Assembly (NCBI GenBank): GCA_013423385.1
Contig: BLZA01000017.1
Location: 868,001-932,000, forward strand
DNA from: Naganishia liquefaciens
Taxonomy: Eukaryota; Basidiomycota; Tremellomycetes; Filobasidiales; Filobasidiaceae
Length of the DNA: 64,000 nt
Reading direction: 5' to 3'
The notes under the pieces are model-generated. The model ran no database searches. It was not told the DNA's origin and was given only the letters and a program-made list of their open reading frames with translations. Shown here piece after piece: positions 29,103 through 41,009 of the stretch. The number at the start of each line of letters is the position of its first letter. Positions within the stretch are counted from its first letter, which is position 1. The position numbers were made by a program, and so were the translations under genes.

Positions 29103-30242
29103 TGATATTTCGCTCGGCATGTTCTCGTGTTCCGCTCTTGTTGTATAGGAGAAATCGAACCGCTTGCGCGGGCCTTTTGTGTATGGAGGGGGTTTTCATA
29201 TAATGTATTCGCCCTTTGTTTCTATAGCATTGCATGTGAAGCGTCCGAGGCGTCTAGATGCCGCTGTGAGTCTAAATTCGCCGCCTTGTCCACGGACCGC
29301 GACCTTTGGACTCTTGGATAGGGTGACTAGCGATCTTGTCGGTGAAATCAGAAGCGACTGACGGATATCGGCTGTAAGGCCGGCAATCCAGACGCTAGGT
29401 ATTTGTGAGAATCGACGACAACCTCGAGTCGCAAACAGCGGCAACTTCCCAGCAGATACATGATCACGGCACAGTCGGCATGCCTTCTGTCTGCAGAACC
29501 GATCTCCATCGCCTACGCAGTCTTGGCTGAGCGGCTCATGTCTATATATGCCTCCGCCTCAAAGCATTGCGACGTGTCCCGGGCCCCGGAGCTTGACGAG
29601 TGTTCACCGCGTAGACTGCACCGCCAGACAGATTGCGATACCATGGCCGATAGAAGAAGCGAGAACTGCAGATGGTGGTGGGCTTCGCACACGAGTCTGA
29701 CGACCTAGCAAGTAGTCCGATGCTGAGGGGTCGCTCTGCGAGACAATAGCGGATCGGAGGGAATCCTCGTATGTCTAGCAGACGCACAGAGACACCGTTC
29801 CGTTTGCCTCAATCGTCCACCGTCAATGTATCTTATCAGACGAGGCGCTGTCGCACGCGTCACGCGTCACGCCCCTTCCCCTTGCTCGCGCTTTCGTGGA
29901 GACCAGTTCCAAAGCGATAATCACAGGTGGATGGCCGGGGTTCGCGAGGTGAGCACATTTGACCGTATCAGTCTCCATAGAAGCTCAGTATCGCCATGCG
30001 ACATGCCTGACCTTTAGCGACACGTAAAGTATTGCCAAGTGAAGGTCCAGAGATACAAACGCGCGTTTGCCGAAAATCATAATCTGCTGTAAATTAATGT
30101 TGTATGGATTGGACGCATCTAAAGAGTGTATCAACAAAGTACAGGATGACCGACTTCCTACCAGTCAAGAGCGATCCGCAATAACCTAAAGACCGGACCG
30201 CGGTCCCATTCCTCCCGTCTTCCGACTCGACAAACCTGGTAT
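29103..30242. other. Convergent intergenic region, no supported gene
   Basis: 1.1 kb between the bZIP stop and the 3' end of the small zinc-finger gene. Base composition drops visibly from the GC-rich bZIP gene to ordinary values here. Short open frames are unconvincing. Confidence 0.45.
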
Positions 30243-30641
30243 TTACTTTGCGGTCGGGAAACAAACGGCCAGGGTCTTGCTATGCTTGTTCTCGGCGTGC
30301 TGGGTCAATCTGAAAGAGCGGCGAGGTCAGCAACCCTTTTTGCCATGCTGTCAATGCCGGATGTACTCAGGAAGCTTAGTCGTAGACTGGAAGGTTTGGA
30401 AACAGGTCTTGCACTGGATAGTTTGCGACGCCTGTAAACGCGATTGTTCAGTATCGAATGCAAGCAGCAGATCACTCTGGACTAACGGCGTTGGCCTTCA
30501 GCTGAGAGCCAGCCTTGGTACCCGCGGCGGCGTTTTTGTCCCTCTTCATTGCTGCTTTGGCGCCCTGTCAGGAGCACAAAAGGAATCTTGAAGATATGCG
30601 AGGGAAATCTGCCTCGATAAACTCACGTTTCCACCACCCAT
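30243..30641 (-). CDS. Small 4F5/ZNF706-like zinc-finger protein (At2g23090-like)
   Basis: Four exons (30627-30641, 30487-30564, 30367-30431, 30243-30309) give 74 aa. The N-terminal half is basic and low complexity (MGGGNGAKAAMKRDKN, a SERF/4F5-type stretch). The C-terminal half has one C2H2 finger: CKTCFQTFQSTTKL, then LTQHAENKHSKTLAVCF. Size, MGGGN start and the HAENKHSK end match a family conserved from plants to fungi with ZNF706 as animal relative; nuclear or nucleic-acid roles are suggested but the function is not settled. The start is set by the only ATG in phase with the GGGN leader. The first exon has just 15 coding nt. Confidence 0.88.
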
Positions 30642-33450
30642 TTTGAGATTCTGCGAGATATGAGGATTTGGTGAGGGACAGGGGGACGGAGAGTCGAGAG
30701 TAACGGAGAGTTGCAAGAGTGGCAAGGTGATGAGCCTTCTCGACGTCTTCATCTTCGCATGTCTTGCCCCTCTTCCAGACAACTTTTCGCTTCCTACCGA
30801 ACGCGGAATCAACCGGGCCCCGGAGCAACATGGCCCGGTGGTAAACGCCCCTCATGGCGTCTCGCAAACTGTTATGACAATATCTATATCCCTTTTCTAG
30901 GCATCGCCGTCATCTTCGGTCTGCCGATGGCCTGGAAGAGGTTGACACAGAGTTCGTCGTATCGATATATTGGCATAATGTCGTATCTTTCTGGCGGCTG
31001 CGCTGACTCCGTGACATAAGAGAGGGCTAACTCCGCCATGCAGTTCGTGGCCTTTAACAGCTCGCCCACCTAAGTGCATATCTGTCAAAGAGGAACGATA
31101 TTCTGTCATCTTCATCGAAATCCATTTGTGGGAGTGTGCCGTGCAGAAGTTGAACAACCTGGGAACACGCTATAGAGCACACAATCAAAACTCGGTCGCA
31201 TCTTTGCAGCCTCCTTTCTAGCTCTGGGAATCGCTACTCAAGCCCGTTGAGTATGTGGTTGGTGGGTAGCGGTGATAGTCGTCCAGCTCTAGAGCCTCAT
31301 GAGGTATGGCTCGGAGTAGCAGCGTGTGCCTAGCCCGCTAATAGCTTTTGCATCGCCAGAACGCCGGGATCTTGCCCACCTGTCGTCATGCTAACAAGAT
31401 CACGTCTTCTGCACGACACGCGTATCCTCCGAACGTGCTCTTCACTTTCAACATGTCAGAGTCCTTCCAGCAGGGCGTTGCAAGGAGGAAGTTGACCGAG
31501 TGTTGCGAGCAACAGGAGCGCTGTTCGCATGGCTGAGACGCCGGATTGGTCCGTCAGCGATGTGTCGAACCCGAGAAATGGCAATAGAGAGCCTCTCAAG
31601 CCGGCAGATCGCCTTTCACGCAGGAATCCTCCCAACATCCTTGCAGAAAGACGCGAATACTTCTGGTGGCATGAAACGTTGACCCAAGGTTCGGAAACAC
31701 CAATGATGATGAAAGTCACAATCGACCTGTGTCGTGTCTTGTGGTCCAGCGTATGGCAAAGATTTGAACGACGCATCTGCTTTCTTGGGATGTTACTACC
31801 GGTCGGTAACATCATGCGTTTGCCTCTTCCTGAGTGCGTCGTCCATGGTCGACCCACTCATTTTGGCGCCAGGAATGTCGGCGAATTGGTGAGCAGGTTA
31901 CCTGCGCGTTGTTCCAAACGACAACAAAATGACAAGAGGTTTACGGGTAAACAAGTACGAGGCGGGCCGGGTGTCGTCGGGTCTAGCGAGAAACGTGTCG
32001 ATGTGGTCGATCTGCGTCACTATCTTTCGCTAAGAGCCATCCGGCCATTCGCCCTTGTAAGGACCCTTGTATACCATTGTGGCGAGCTCGCATAGACAAG
32101 GTGTCGACATAACGGTGATGTAAAAAGTCGCAAAGGATCTTTACCTGGCGGTCTCGTCAATTCTCGATCTGAGAGAGCGGAGTGATGGAAAGCAAACATG
32201 AGGGACACGTAGCTCGCTCAAGCTCCCGTCACCCAGAGGCGTGGACACTTTTTTCCCGGTCAAGACAGTTGCAGGATCTCACGCTGCAGAGAGCCGGCCC
32301 GTCCGGCTTTTGGCATTTCCAAGAGCCGAGAATATACCACAGCTAATCGCGCTTCTGGGAGGACGAGGCGACTGGCTCACGGCTACAAGCTGAACCATTT
32401 GGACAACGCCGTTCTGCTCTGACAAGCGAGTATAGCATCGATCGGCGTGCGAGTCTTCCTTCAGCCGGTGCCTAAAGCTGGCACGAATCACCACGTCAAG
32501 GGAGCTTGTCAAGCCCTGTAATCTTCCAATAGCTCTCTCCGATAATCGCTCTGCAGAGGATTTCTGTGCTTAATGATTGCAGGGTCAGTCGCTAATGACA
32601 TAAACGAGGCGAGGCGACGTGTATGGTGTGGGAGAGCTCTGGATGAGCCGATTCGGCAGGCGCACGGTTGCGTCGCGCGGACGGAGCACGAACCCAGCGA
32701 GTTAGCGAGCCCGTCCGAGCTAAGAAGCTAGCTATGATGAGGTTAGATTACGATGAGCCTTGCTCTCCCCCACATTGTGACCTTAACGAACAACCGACAA
32801 TAGTGTAAAGAGCTAGCTGAAGTCGCTTCGAGTGGCTGTTTCAGTCCAAGGGTCCGCGAGATGAGCTGCGGGATCTTGCAGCTGATCGGACCCAGCTGAT
32901 CGGACCCAGAATTCCGGGTTCTCAGATCACATGTGCAGATTGGTCCCAACCAGATATCTGCAAGCACAGGAACAGAAGACGTGCACGATTCCCCGACAAC
33001 AGAACCGACAATTAGCCGGACAATCAAGTTGTAGTCCGATTGCAGAAACGGGGCTCATCAGCATAAACATCAGTAACGCGGGAGCTCATCGGGGACCCAC
33101 GGCTACCTTGTTTGCTGGTCAACTCGGTCATCTGCACCAGCTTCTACATCAAGTGAATGATGTATTCTGCTCCCAGCTCTGGGCTTAGTTCGGTGTTTCG
33201 CTCGGATCAGGATGGCTCTTTCATGGCTTGCAGATTCAAGGACTCATTCTTGGTTTTGACAATCGCTCTGGCCATTCGTGCTAGACCACTGATTTTCCGA
33301 AGATCGGAATCTTCACCAACCTGCAACTAGCAGACCTTCTGAAATCGAAAAGATATATAGAATGTTGTCTAAGCGAGGGTGACAAGAAATTGTCTTCAGC
33401 CTAAACCATAATTCCTCGGAAATCAACTACCACCTCAAATTGAATCCAAG
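30642..33450. other. Long interval without a supported gene
   Basis: This 2.8 kb stretch between the zinc-finger gene start and the sugar transporter start is the longest gene-free interval in the window. It holds one sizeable open frame (31529-32095, listed separately), a pair of tandem copies of a 14-bp unit (CAGCTGATCGGACC) at about 32880-32907, and nothing else I can name. It may carry a long transporter promoter or an unrecognised RNA. Confidence 0.4.
31529..32095 (+). CDS. Hypothetical open frame of 188 codons, weak support
   Basis: A single uninterrupted frame starts with ATG (MAETPDWSVSDVSN). It includes a hydrophilic first third (REPLKPADRLSRRNPPNIL, RREYFWWHETL) and a moderately hydrophobic middle, but no recognised domain. 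All well-supported large genes in this window are intron-rich, so an intronless 188-codon gene is unusual. An antisense frame of similar size also exists here, which argues for chance. Listed for completeness. Confidence 0.2.
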   Translation: MAETPDWSVSDVSNPRNGNREPLKPADRLSRRNPPNILAERREYFWWHETLTQGSETPMMMKVTIDLCRVLWSSVWQRFERRICFLGMLLPVGNIMRLPLPECVVHGRPTHFGARNVGELVSRLPARCSKRQQNDKRFTGKQVRGGPGVVGSSEKRVDVVDLRHYLSLRAIRPFALVRTLVYHCGELA

Positions 33451-35732
33451 ATGTCGTTCGACTCTCCATCCGAGGAGAAGTATGCAGCAGATTTCAAGCA
33501 AGAATACGCCCATCGAGATGCGACACCGAAGAACGCGCTCGAGGCTATCGGTGTAAAGGTCGTGCATGATTCCACACAGCTCGCCGCAGCCGAGACCAAG
33601 CAGGTAGGCAGCGCCGCCCTTGCTGCTGCGTTGTCGAAAAGCAGGATCAACCCGACAAGCAGGGAGAGCTTCACGCTGTATGCTTGCTGCTTCCTAACCT
33701 TGTAAGTCGACCAGACGCTTCGCATCCGCCACCTCGGCTGACCCTATGTTGTTTCAGCTTGTGTGCCTGTGCCAATGGTGTACGTAGCCGTGTTTCACGT
33801 CTCTTGCTTCCTCAAGCTGACCTTGACGAACTTCCCAGTATGATGGAAGTCTGTTTAATGGTGTAAATGGTGCGTCGGACAGACAAGCGATCGGCATAAC
33901 GAGAAGAAGATCCTGATTCTGTTTCGACAGGAATGGACACCTATCAAGAATATTTCGAAACGGGCAAAGACGGACCTCTCGTCAGTCAAGTATTCTCTCT
34001 CTACACAGTTGGATCCCTCATTGGGTACGTTCACTTAACCTTCTGCATCTTGCGCAAGAGCTGAAGTCGCCCCGCAATGTAGCGCTTTCTCTGCCGGACC
34101 TATCTCAGACAGGTAGGCTTGACATACTGACGGCGGCTTTCGTTGTATCTTACGCCTCCGCCTCAGGTTCGGTCGTAAATGGGGCATGTGGGCTGGCGGT
34201 CTCGTCATTGTCATCGGTATGGCCATCGTCTCTTCGGCTCATAAGCTTGAGCAATTGGTCGGTGGGCGATTCGTTCTGGGCTGGGGTATCGCCATTATGA
34301 CCGTCGCGGCGCCAAGTTACTGTGTCGAGATCGCTCCTCCGCACTGGCGAGGAAAATTTGTTGGATTTTACAACTGCGGCTGGTTCGGTGGTAAGTGGCA
34401 AGGAATGGACAAGAAATAGAGCTAGGATGAAGGACTGAAGATCGCTTTCACTATAGGCGCTATTCCTGCGGCCGCCATTACCTTCGGAACCAACTACATG
34501 AAGAGTCAATGGGGATGGAGGCTTCCGATGATTTTCCAAGGTGAGTCCTTGCGTGTCTGAGCCCCGTGCCGCTGCTGACCAATCCTCTCACAGGTGTTGC
34601 CCCTGCTATCGTCATGATCGGTGTCTACTTCGTGCCGGAATCGTACGTTTATCGGGTTTCGGAAAACTACACGATCCCTCATCGCGTCTTATTGCAGGCC
34701 CCGTTGGCTGATGGCCAATGGCCGGGAGGAGGAAGCGCTTGCGTTCCTTACCAAGTACCATGGCAACGGAGACCCTGATTCGGCGCTCGTGCAATTGCAA
34801 TGGGTTGAATTCAAGGAAAACATCAAGCTCGATGCTTCTGACAAGCGATGGTGGGACTACAGAGCGCTGTTCGCTACCAAGAACGCCCGATATCGATTCC
34901 TACAAGTTATGATGATCTCCGTCTTTGGCCAGTTTTCGAGTAACGGGTTGGGATACTTCAACGTTGTCATCTACCAGAACCTTGGCTACACTTCGTCCGC
35001 CGTCCAGCTCGCGCTCAACTTGGCGAATCAGGTTGTCTCTGCCATGTGCGCCTTGACTGCTGCAGCCTTCACCGATAGAATACCCAGAGTCAAGATTCTT
35101 ACGTGGGGTACTGCAGGCTGCGCCGTCTTTCTCGCCATCAACGCCGGTCTTTCCGAGGTCTGGTCCAAGCAGCCTGTCGATAAGGATGGAAACGTAATTA
35201 ACCCTAACCTGGCCATCGGTCAAGGTGCCTTGGCTGCCTACTTCTTGTTCAATGCGCTCTTCTCGTTCACCTACACCCCGCTTCAGGGCGTCGTCCCCAC
35301 GGAAAGTCTCGAAAACACCGCTCGAGCCAAGGGTATGGCCTTTTCGGGAGTCTGTGTCAGTCTTATCGGTTTCATCAACACGTATGCTGGCCCAATCGCT
35401 CTTGCCAACATCAAGCACAGATACGTCTTCGTCTTTGTTGGTGAGTTACGAGAAGACCGTCTTGTATATCAAGGGGCTGACTTCTCTCTTGCAGGGTGGG
35501 ATCTGCTCGAAGCGGTTGCATGGCACTTCCTTGGTGTTGAGAGTTGTGGAAAGTCGCTGGAAGAATTGGATGAGGTCTACAATGCTGTGAGTCTACATTC
35601 AGCACGTTCAGTAAAGGCGAATGCTTACGGTCTTGTCCCCGGCCGATCTCACAGCCGTATCCTCCATTCGCTTCACGCAGGAAGCAAACTATTGCCGTCA
35701 AGGATGGGGAGGTCCTCATGGCCGCCGAATAG
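33451..35732 (+). CDS. Sugar porter family MFS transporter (hexose or disaccharide)
   Basis: Eleven exons (33451-33701, 33758-33779, 33839-33869, 33931-34024, 34083-34112, 34167-34390, 34457-34540, 34594-34642, 34698-35440, 35495-35586, 35655-35732) give 565 aa. After a 75-residue cytosolic N terminus come the sugar-porter marks: ANGYDGSLFNGVNGMDTY in TM1, GPISDRFGRKWGM, the PESPRWL signature after TM6, NLGYTSSAVQLALN, and LEELDEVYNAPYPP near the end. It is most like fungal lactose/hexose permeases; substrate not predictable. Two very short exons (22 and 31 nt) encode the TM1 loop. It stands alone, with 2.8 kb of upstream non-coding DNA, which suits a regulated transporter. Confidence 0.92.
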
Positions 35733-36193
35733 ACCTAGTGACTACGACAGCGCAAAGTCTAATTCGTCGGACGGTCCGATGTCGAGATTCGAAACGCTTG
35801 GTGGCAACGCCCACATGCGCTACCTGTATGACGGACTTTGTATTAGGTTTTCTGGACACCAAGGAGATGATATGACCTGTAACGTAAATGCGGATAATTA
35901 GCGGACCATTCGCTGGAGCGGTGGTTGCAAGACAGATTTGACCCTTGTGGCTGTAAAGACAGGATCTTCCCTGCATAGCACGACCGCTGAGACCGTGCTC
36001 CAGACGATTTCCCGTGAGCCGGCATCCGTCTGATCTCACGGGCTAATATCCGCAGCCTTTGCGTTGTCTAAGCACTTTGCAGCCATTGATACAGAATGCC
36101 ATCATACAGAGAGACTGACTCCACATCTAAGTCGGAGTGAACATCCCAACTTGATTGACCGCAATGTTCTTGCTCTTCCATCCTACCCCGCTT

Positions 36194-37438
36194 TCACGGC
36201 AATTCCCCCGACAGCGGAATCCGTATCCAGCTTCGTCCTAGCTCATCAGGCTTTGGCATTCGCCCTCCTCGCAAATTTACCTGGAGCGACGGATGCAGCA
36301 GCTTTGGCGCACCCAGACCCGCGTCGCGCTGACTTCGCATGACAACAAAGGCGTCCAGATTCGCTTCGGGCCCGCCGACGTGCTTGTTGTGGGCGAGCTG
36401 GTCGGCAACGGTGCTGTAGCAAGACTTGTCTCGGTTTGCAGGGTAGTCGTGACCTGAGGAGGATGAGTATTTGAAGCTTTGGGGGCCAGAAAAGAGCGAC
36501 TTGCCTGAGAATATGCGGAAATCTTCCGAAAGCTGGAATAGGCTTTTGATGGAGTTGTAAAGTGCATTGGCGTCTCCTCCGGGAAAATCGACTCGAGCTG
36601 TCCCGACGTCTGGCCTGCAATTATCATAAGCCAACCGTATAACGACATGGAACGTCCACTTACAGGAACAAGCTATCACCCGCAAAAACCGTATCGCCCA
36701 CTTGGATGCCCATGCTATCCGGGGTGTGTCCCGGTAAGCTGCGCGCGACAGCCGTCAACGAGCCAATTGCAAAGGTCTCTCCATCATGCATGTATCCGTC
36801 AAATGCGTGCTCGAGCTCGTCCCGCTGGAGACCGTAAACGGAAGCGAACATTTCCTGCACGTCGACAACGCGGGATCCAATGTAGACTGGTGGGTGTTCC
36901 GGTAGCAACTGAACATGTAATCAGTGGTCATCCCATTCCTTTCGCGCACTTAGGACCTCACAGTCTTCAACGCATGCGCGCCAGTGAGGTGATCCGCATG
37001 CACATGCGTTTCACATATTCTGGCCACCTCGTATCCTTCCCTCTGCAGGAACGCCGCGAGTCCCTTGACACTCTTCTGCGAGACCTTGCCCGCCGATGAA
37101 TCATAGTCCAATACAGGGTCAATAACGATCGCTTTCCGTGTTTTGGGATCCGCAATGACAAACGTCCATGTTGAGCTGGGATCGTCGTAGAAGCTGTGTA
37201 CACGAGGCGAGCCGGGATACGATGAGGGAACATGGGTCTTGAACGGCTCCAGAGGCATTCCGAAGGCTTGAGCTGCCGGCGGTGTCGAGGTCGACTGAAG
37301 TCTTGTCTGCTGCTGTGGGCTTGAAGTCATTCTCGGAATGCACACTGTTGTAATGGGAAGTAGTGATGCGAGGCTGTATTCGCGAGGTAACGATCTTGCC
37401 ACTCTTGCTCGTCTGGTGAGTACACGACTGATGATCAT
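36194..37438 (-). CDS. ETHE1-like persulfide dioxygenase (metallo-beta-lactamase fold), mitochondrial
   Basis: Four exons (36962-37438, 36664-36908, 36505-36614, 36194-36453) give 363 aa. The N terminus MIISRVLTRRARVARSLP is a strong mitochondrial presequence. The MBL fold shows DPVLDYD, ETHVHADHLTGAHAL (THxHxDH metal motif), the metal-ligand SLPGHTPDSMG, GDSLFLPDVGTARVDFPGGD and FSGHDYP. These match ETHE1/persulfide dioxygenase, which oxidises glutathione persulfide to sulfite in H2S detoxification. The C-terminal PSLQVNLRGGRMP also fits. The third intron (36454-36504) starts with GC (GCAAGT), needed to join the conserved SGHDYP. It is convergent with the sugar transporter and divergent from the NADP-IDH gene. 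Confidence 0.9.
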
Positions 37439-38481
37439 TGTGAAGATGGGCCGCCTTTGTGTTCGACGCCCGTATCTTGCCAGTAGTTTATATCCAGGAG
37501 CGATTGTACAACATGGGCGTGTTCAGTTGACTTGAGGATTGTGCACGAGACATCCTTCGTTCGGAATACTGCGCGTTGCTTACGATTCCTCCTGCATATC
37601 TGCTGATCAACGCACAACGCAGAGTATGGGTAGTCACAGCTGAGTTGGCCTTGCAGTGTACGGGACTTCGATAGCAAGTGGCCGTGAATCCGAATAGGTT
37701 TCCGAATAGTCAAGAGGCTGCTGATGACTAAGCAAGTCATTACCTCAGCAGAACAGCAGCTTATGAACGCCGATCTCGGGTGAATTTGTCGCCGAAGTCA
37801 ACCTCGTCTTGAACGACGTCGTGGCCAGTTTTGTGACCCAGGTCGAGCAAACGATTCAGAGTCGATTAGTGACGCGGTGCTAAACAGGTAACGAGCTAGG
37901 TAACGGTGGTTCACATTCCCTGCCCAGTCCTCCTGATTGCCATGAGAGCGTGTCATTGCGACTGTCACCGTTGCGGTCACCACCGATCTGAAGTTCGAAT
38001 ATTCCCCGTATTGGAGTAGCGCTGCAGCGAATAGCTCATGAATTTCGTTTGCCAAGCCCTATGCCAGGCCTTCCGACTGGCCTTTCATGTTGGCATCTTG
38101 TACGTGTGAAGCAGAGGAACCACTACCGATAGAACAGAGATAGATGTACCACCACCGGTCCGCTATCCCTCCGCGGTCCATCAGTACATTTCGCCGTCGG
38201 CTCCGCTTCGTGCGGGTCTTGGGGTGGAGGCGGCCTCATCCGATATCGTCTTTTCACCTGTCTTTTCGGTCCTTTCGGGCCAGGTACGGGGGCTCACAAA
38301 GTAAACAATCAAAGGATAGGCGCAAACGAGCGCGAGCCCAGCAGGCTGCCCTATGGAATCTCACTCGCCGTCTCTCCTCATGCCTCGTTCTCGTTAAAGC
38401 GTCGCGAAGCTCTATACCTGGCCGCGCGCTCTTTCTCAAACGTCCGTACGTCCGCTTACGTCCACCCACGCGCGGATCACC
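37439..38481. promoter_or_regulatory. Divergent intergenic region between the ETHE1-like and NADP-IDH genes
   Basis: About 1 kb between two start codons on opposite strands, so it contains both promoters. An Arg/Ser-rich open frame from an ATG at 38144 is not in frame with the IDH chain and is probably 5' leader. No motif is named with confidence. Confidence 0.45.
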
Positions 38482-40209
38482 ATGGTCAGTATATAGTCCT
38501 TGCTCTTGGTTGCACGAATTCTGAACACCTGTTCGTCTTTCATAGCTTCCCTTTGCTCGTACCGCCCTCAACGCTACTCGACAGCAAACCAGCGTATTCA
38601 CCAAGATGTCTGTCGCTTCTGCCCAACAACAACGAGGTTCGTCCACGACATTTATGACAAGTTCAATGCTGATGTCCCTCCCGCAGCGGCCTCCTCTGGA
38701 GCCTCTCCCGCCGTATCGCAAAAGATCAAGGTCAAGAACCCGGTCGTGGAACTCGACGGAGACGAAATGACCCGAATCATCTGGAAGAAGATCAGGGAAG
38801 AGCTCATTCTGCCCAACTTGGACATTGAGTTGAAGTACTTTGATCTGGGAATGGAGTACCGTGACCAGGTGAGTACCGTGAACCTTGAGCGTGAGCGTTA
38901 CTGATTCGTCCCAGACGGACGACCAAGTCACCATTGATGCTGCCGAGGCCATCAAGAAGTACAACGTCGGTGTCAAGTGTGCTACCATTACCCCTGATGA
39001 AGGTGAGCTCTCACAAATAAAATCCTTTGCATCTCTCTCTGATACCTCGCTCAGCCCGAGTCGAGGAATTCAAGCTCAAGCAAATGTGGCGATCGCCCAA
39101 CGGCACCATCCGAAACATTCTCGGTGGTACCGTCTTCCGTGAACCCATCATGCTCGAGCGAATCCCCAAGCCCATCCCCGGATGGACGCAGCCCATCGTC
39201 ATCGGTCGACACGCGTTCGGAGACCAGTACCGATCGACCGACTTTATCGCTCCTGGTCCCGGAAAGCTCGAGCTTGTGTACAAGCCGGAAGGCGGCGGTG
39301 AGCCCGTCGTCATGAACGTCTATGACTTCAAGGGCAAGGGCGTCGCCATGGCCATGTACAACACCGATGAATCGATCACCGGTTTCGCGCACTCGAGTTT
39401 CAAGATGGCTATTGCCAAGAAGATGCCGCTGTACATGTCGACCAAGAACACCATTTTGAAAAAGTACGACGGCCGATTCAAGGACATTTTCCAGGAAATC
39501 TACGAGGCCGAGTACAAGCCGCAGTTTGAAAAGCTGGGAATCTGGTACGAGCACCGACTGATTGGTGAGTTGACTGGATGGAGGAACTGTTGCGGAATAC
39601 TGAGCAGTTGCTTCAGACGACATGGTTGCGCAGGCCGTCAAATCGTCAGGTGGCTTCGTTTGGGCATGCAAGAACTATGATGGTGACGTGCAGGTAAGCA
39701 CGATTGCACAAATCCCCACGGCAAAAGCTAAACATCCGCGCAGAGTGACATCTTGGCACAGGGTTTCGGCAGTCTGGGTATGATGACCAGTGAATTGATC
39801 ACTCCGGACGGAAAGACCATGGAGTCCGAGGCTGCTCACGGTACGTTCGAGCAAGACTGCTCCATGACCTTTTACTCATCCTCTCTCAGGAACCGTCACT
39901 CGACACTACCGAGAATACCAAAAGGGCAAGGAGACCTCGACCAACCCGGTCGCCTCTATCTTCGCATGGACTCGTGGTCTCGCCCACCGAGCCAAGCTTG
40001 ACGACACGCCCGAGGTTGCTCGATTTGCAAAGGCCCTCGAGGAGGCATGCGTCGAGGCTATCGACGTGGACGGCATCATGACCAAGGATTTGGCATTGGC
40101 ACAGTACGGCGCCAAGATGACTCGGGAGCACTGGGTCACCACGGACGTGTACATGAAGACGGTTGAGGCCAAGCTGAAGGAGAAGCTTTCGGGCGCCAGT
40201 GCATTGTAG
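38482..40209 (+). CDS. IDP1: NADP-dependent isocitrate dehydrogenase, with spliced mitochondrial presequence
   Basis: Coding exons 38482-38484, 38546-38636, 38687-38868, 38915-39002, 39055-39564, 39617-39693, 39744-39840 and 39890-40209 give 455 aa. The first exon contributes only the ATG; splicing through GTCAGT...ATAG makes [19 protein letters not shown], a typical presequence. An internal ATG at 38606 ([10 protein letters not shown]) would give a 434-aa cytosolic form. Family marks: [50 protein letters not shown]-like block, GTV at the substrate loop, [41 protein letters not shown], and KDLALAQYG. It converts isocitrate to 2-oxoglutarate and makes NADPH. The C terminus GASAL is not a clear peroxisome signal. 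The start choice is the only real uncertainty. Confidence 0.92.
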
Positions 40210-40604
40210 GATAGATCATCATAGACAATCTTGCGTCTCGGATACTTGTAATTTCAGCATATTGTACAGAGGCATTGAACAGTAGCGATGACTCTGATCT
40301 GATGCTCGGATTCATGCCTGACATAGCTGGCGTGATAGGAGACTGCAATTCGATACCTGCCGATGGTGAGGCGGCACACAGGTGATCCCAATAAAGAGAC
40401 ACGGCTCGTGGCGACAGGATAGACTCCGCCGCTCGCCCTCAGAGCTTGTACGTTGCTGTGCACATTTTGCGATGATGCGGATCTCGATGAAAAGAGTTTC
40501 AGCTGATGGTTCGCATTTCGCGAACAAACCTGATGATGGGTTGGAAGGCCTTTGCAAGTCAGACCTATGCAGTTTCAGTTACACACTTCTACTCACCTCG
40601 CCTC

Positions 40605-41009
40605 TCATTCCTCCTCTTGCACCTCATCGTCCCCATCCTCTTCGCTGTCCTCGTCGTCGTCATCAGGCAGGGCGTCATTCTCTTTCGCTGCCTTGACCAT
40701 CATCATCGCCTTGCCCAACCCTTGCTTCCCCTTGTGCGCAGCCGGTACCGCTTCCTTCTGCTTTTCGTGATCCCCGATGGCCTCCTTCCAGATCGTCAAA
40801 TCGGCATTGAGCTGCTCCTTTGCGCTCGCCAGAGAAGCCAAGAGAGCTGAATAGTATGGAGAGTCGTCTGCATTGAGCGGACGAGGATCTTCTTGGACAG
40901 CGGCTTGACCCAAGGCTAGGGGGACGACATGCTCTCCCGAAGTCGGAATTGATACTGGAGGAGTCCGCGTTGGCGGACAGACAGAGTACGACGCTTGAAT
41001 CGCGACCAT
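40605..41009 (-). CDS. Small acidic-tailed protein, possibly Gon7-like KEOPS/EKC subunit
   Basis: One exon encodes 134 aa. The N terminus MVAIQASYSVCPPTRTPPVS, a middle helix (YYSALLASLASAKEQLNADLTIW) and a C-terminal run of about 20 Asp/Glu residues recall fungal Gon7, which is short, Pro-rich at the N terminus and acidic at the end, and stabilises Pcc1 in the KEOPS tRNA t6A complex. Gon7 is poorly conserved, so this is a shape-based guess. Lack of introns is unusual for the window. Convergent with IDP1. Confidence 0.5.
   Translation of the reverse strand: MVAIQASYSVCPPTRTPPVSIPTSGEHVVPLALGQAAVQEDPRPLNADDSPYYSALLASLASAKEQLNADLTIWKEAIGDHEKQKEAVPAAHKGKQGLGKAMMMVKAAKENDALPDDDDEDSEEDGDDEVQEEE

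Noticed and set aside
38144-38523. Arg-rich 126-codon frame considered as a mitochondrial presequence for NADP-IDH
   Set aside because: It is not in phase with the IDH exons, while the ATG at 38482 gives a clean in-frame presequence by splicing.
40195-40209. C-terminal Ser-Ala-Leu of NADP-IDH as a peroxisomal PTS1 signal
   Set aside because: The middle residue is Ala, not the basic residue of a standard PTS1.
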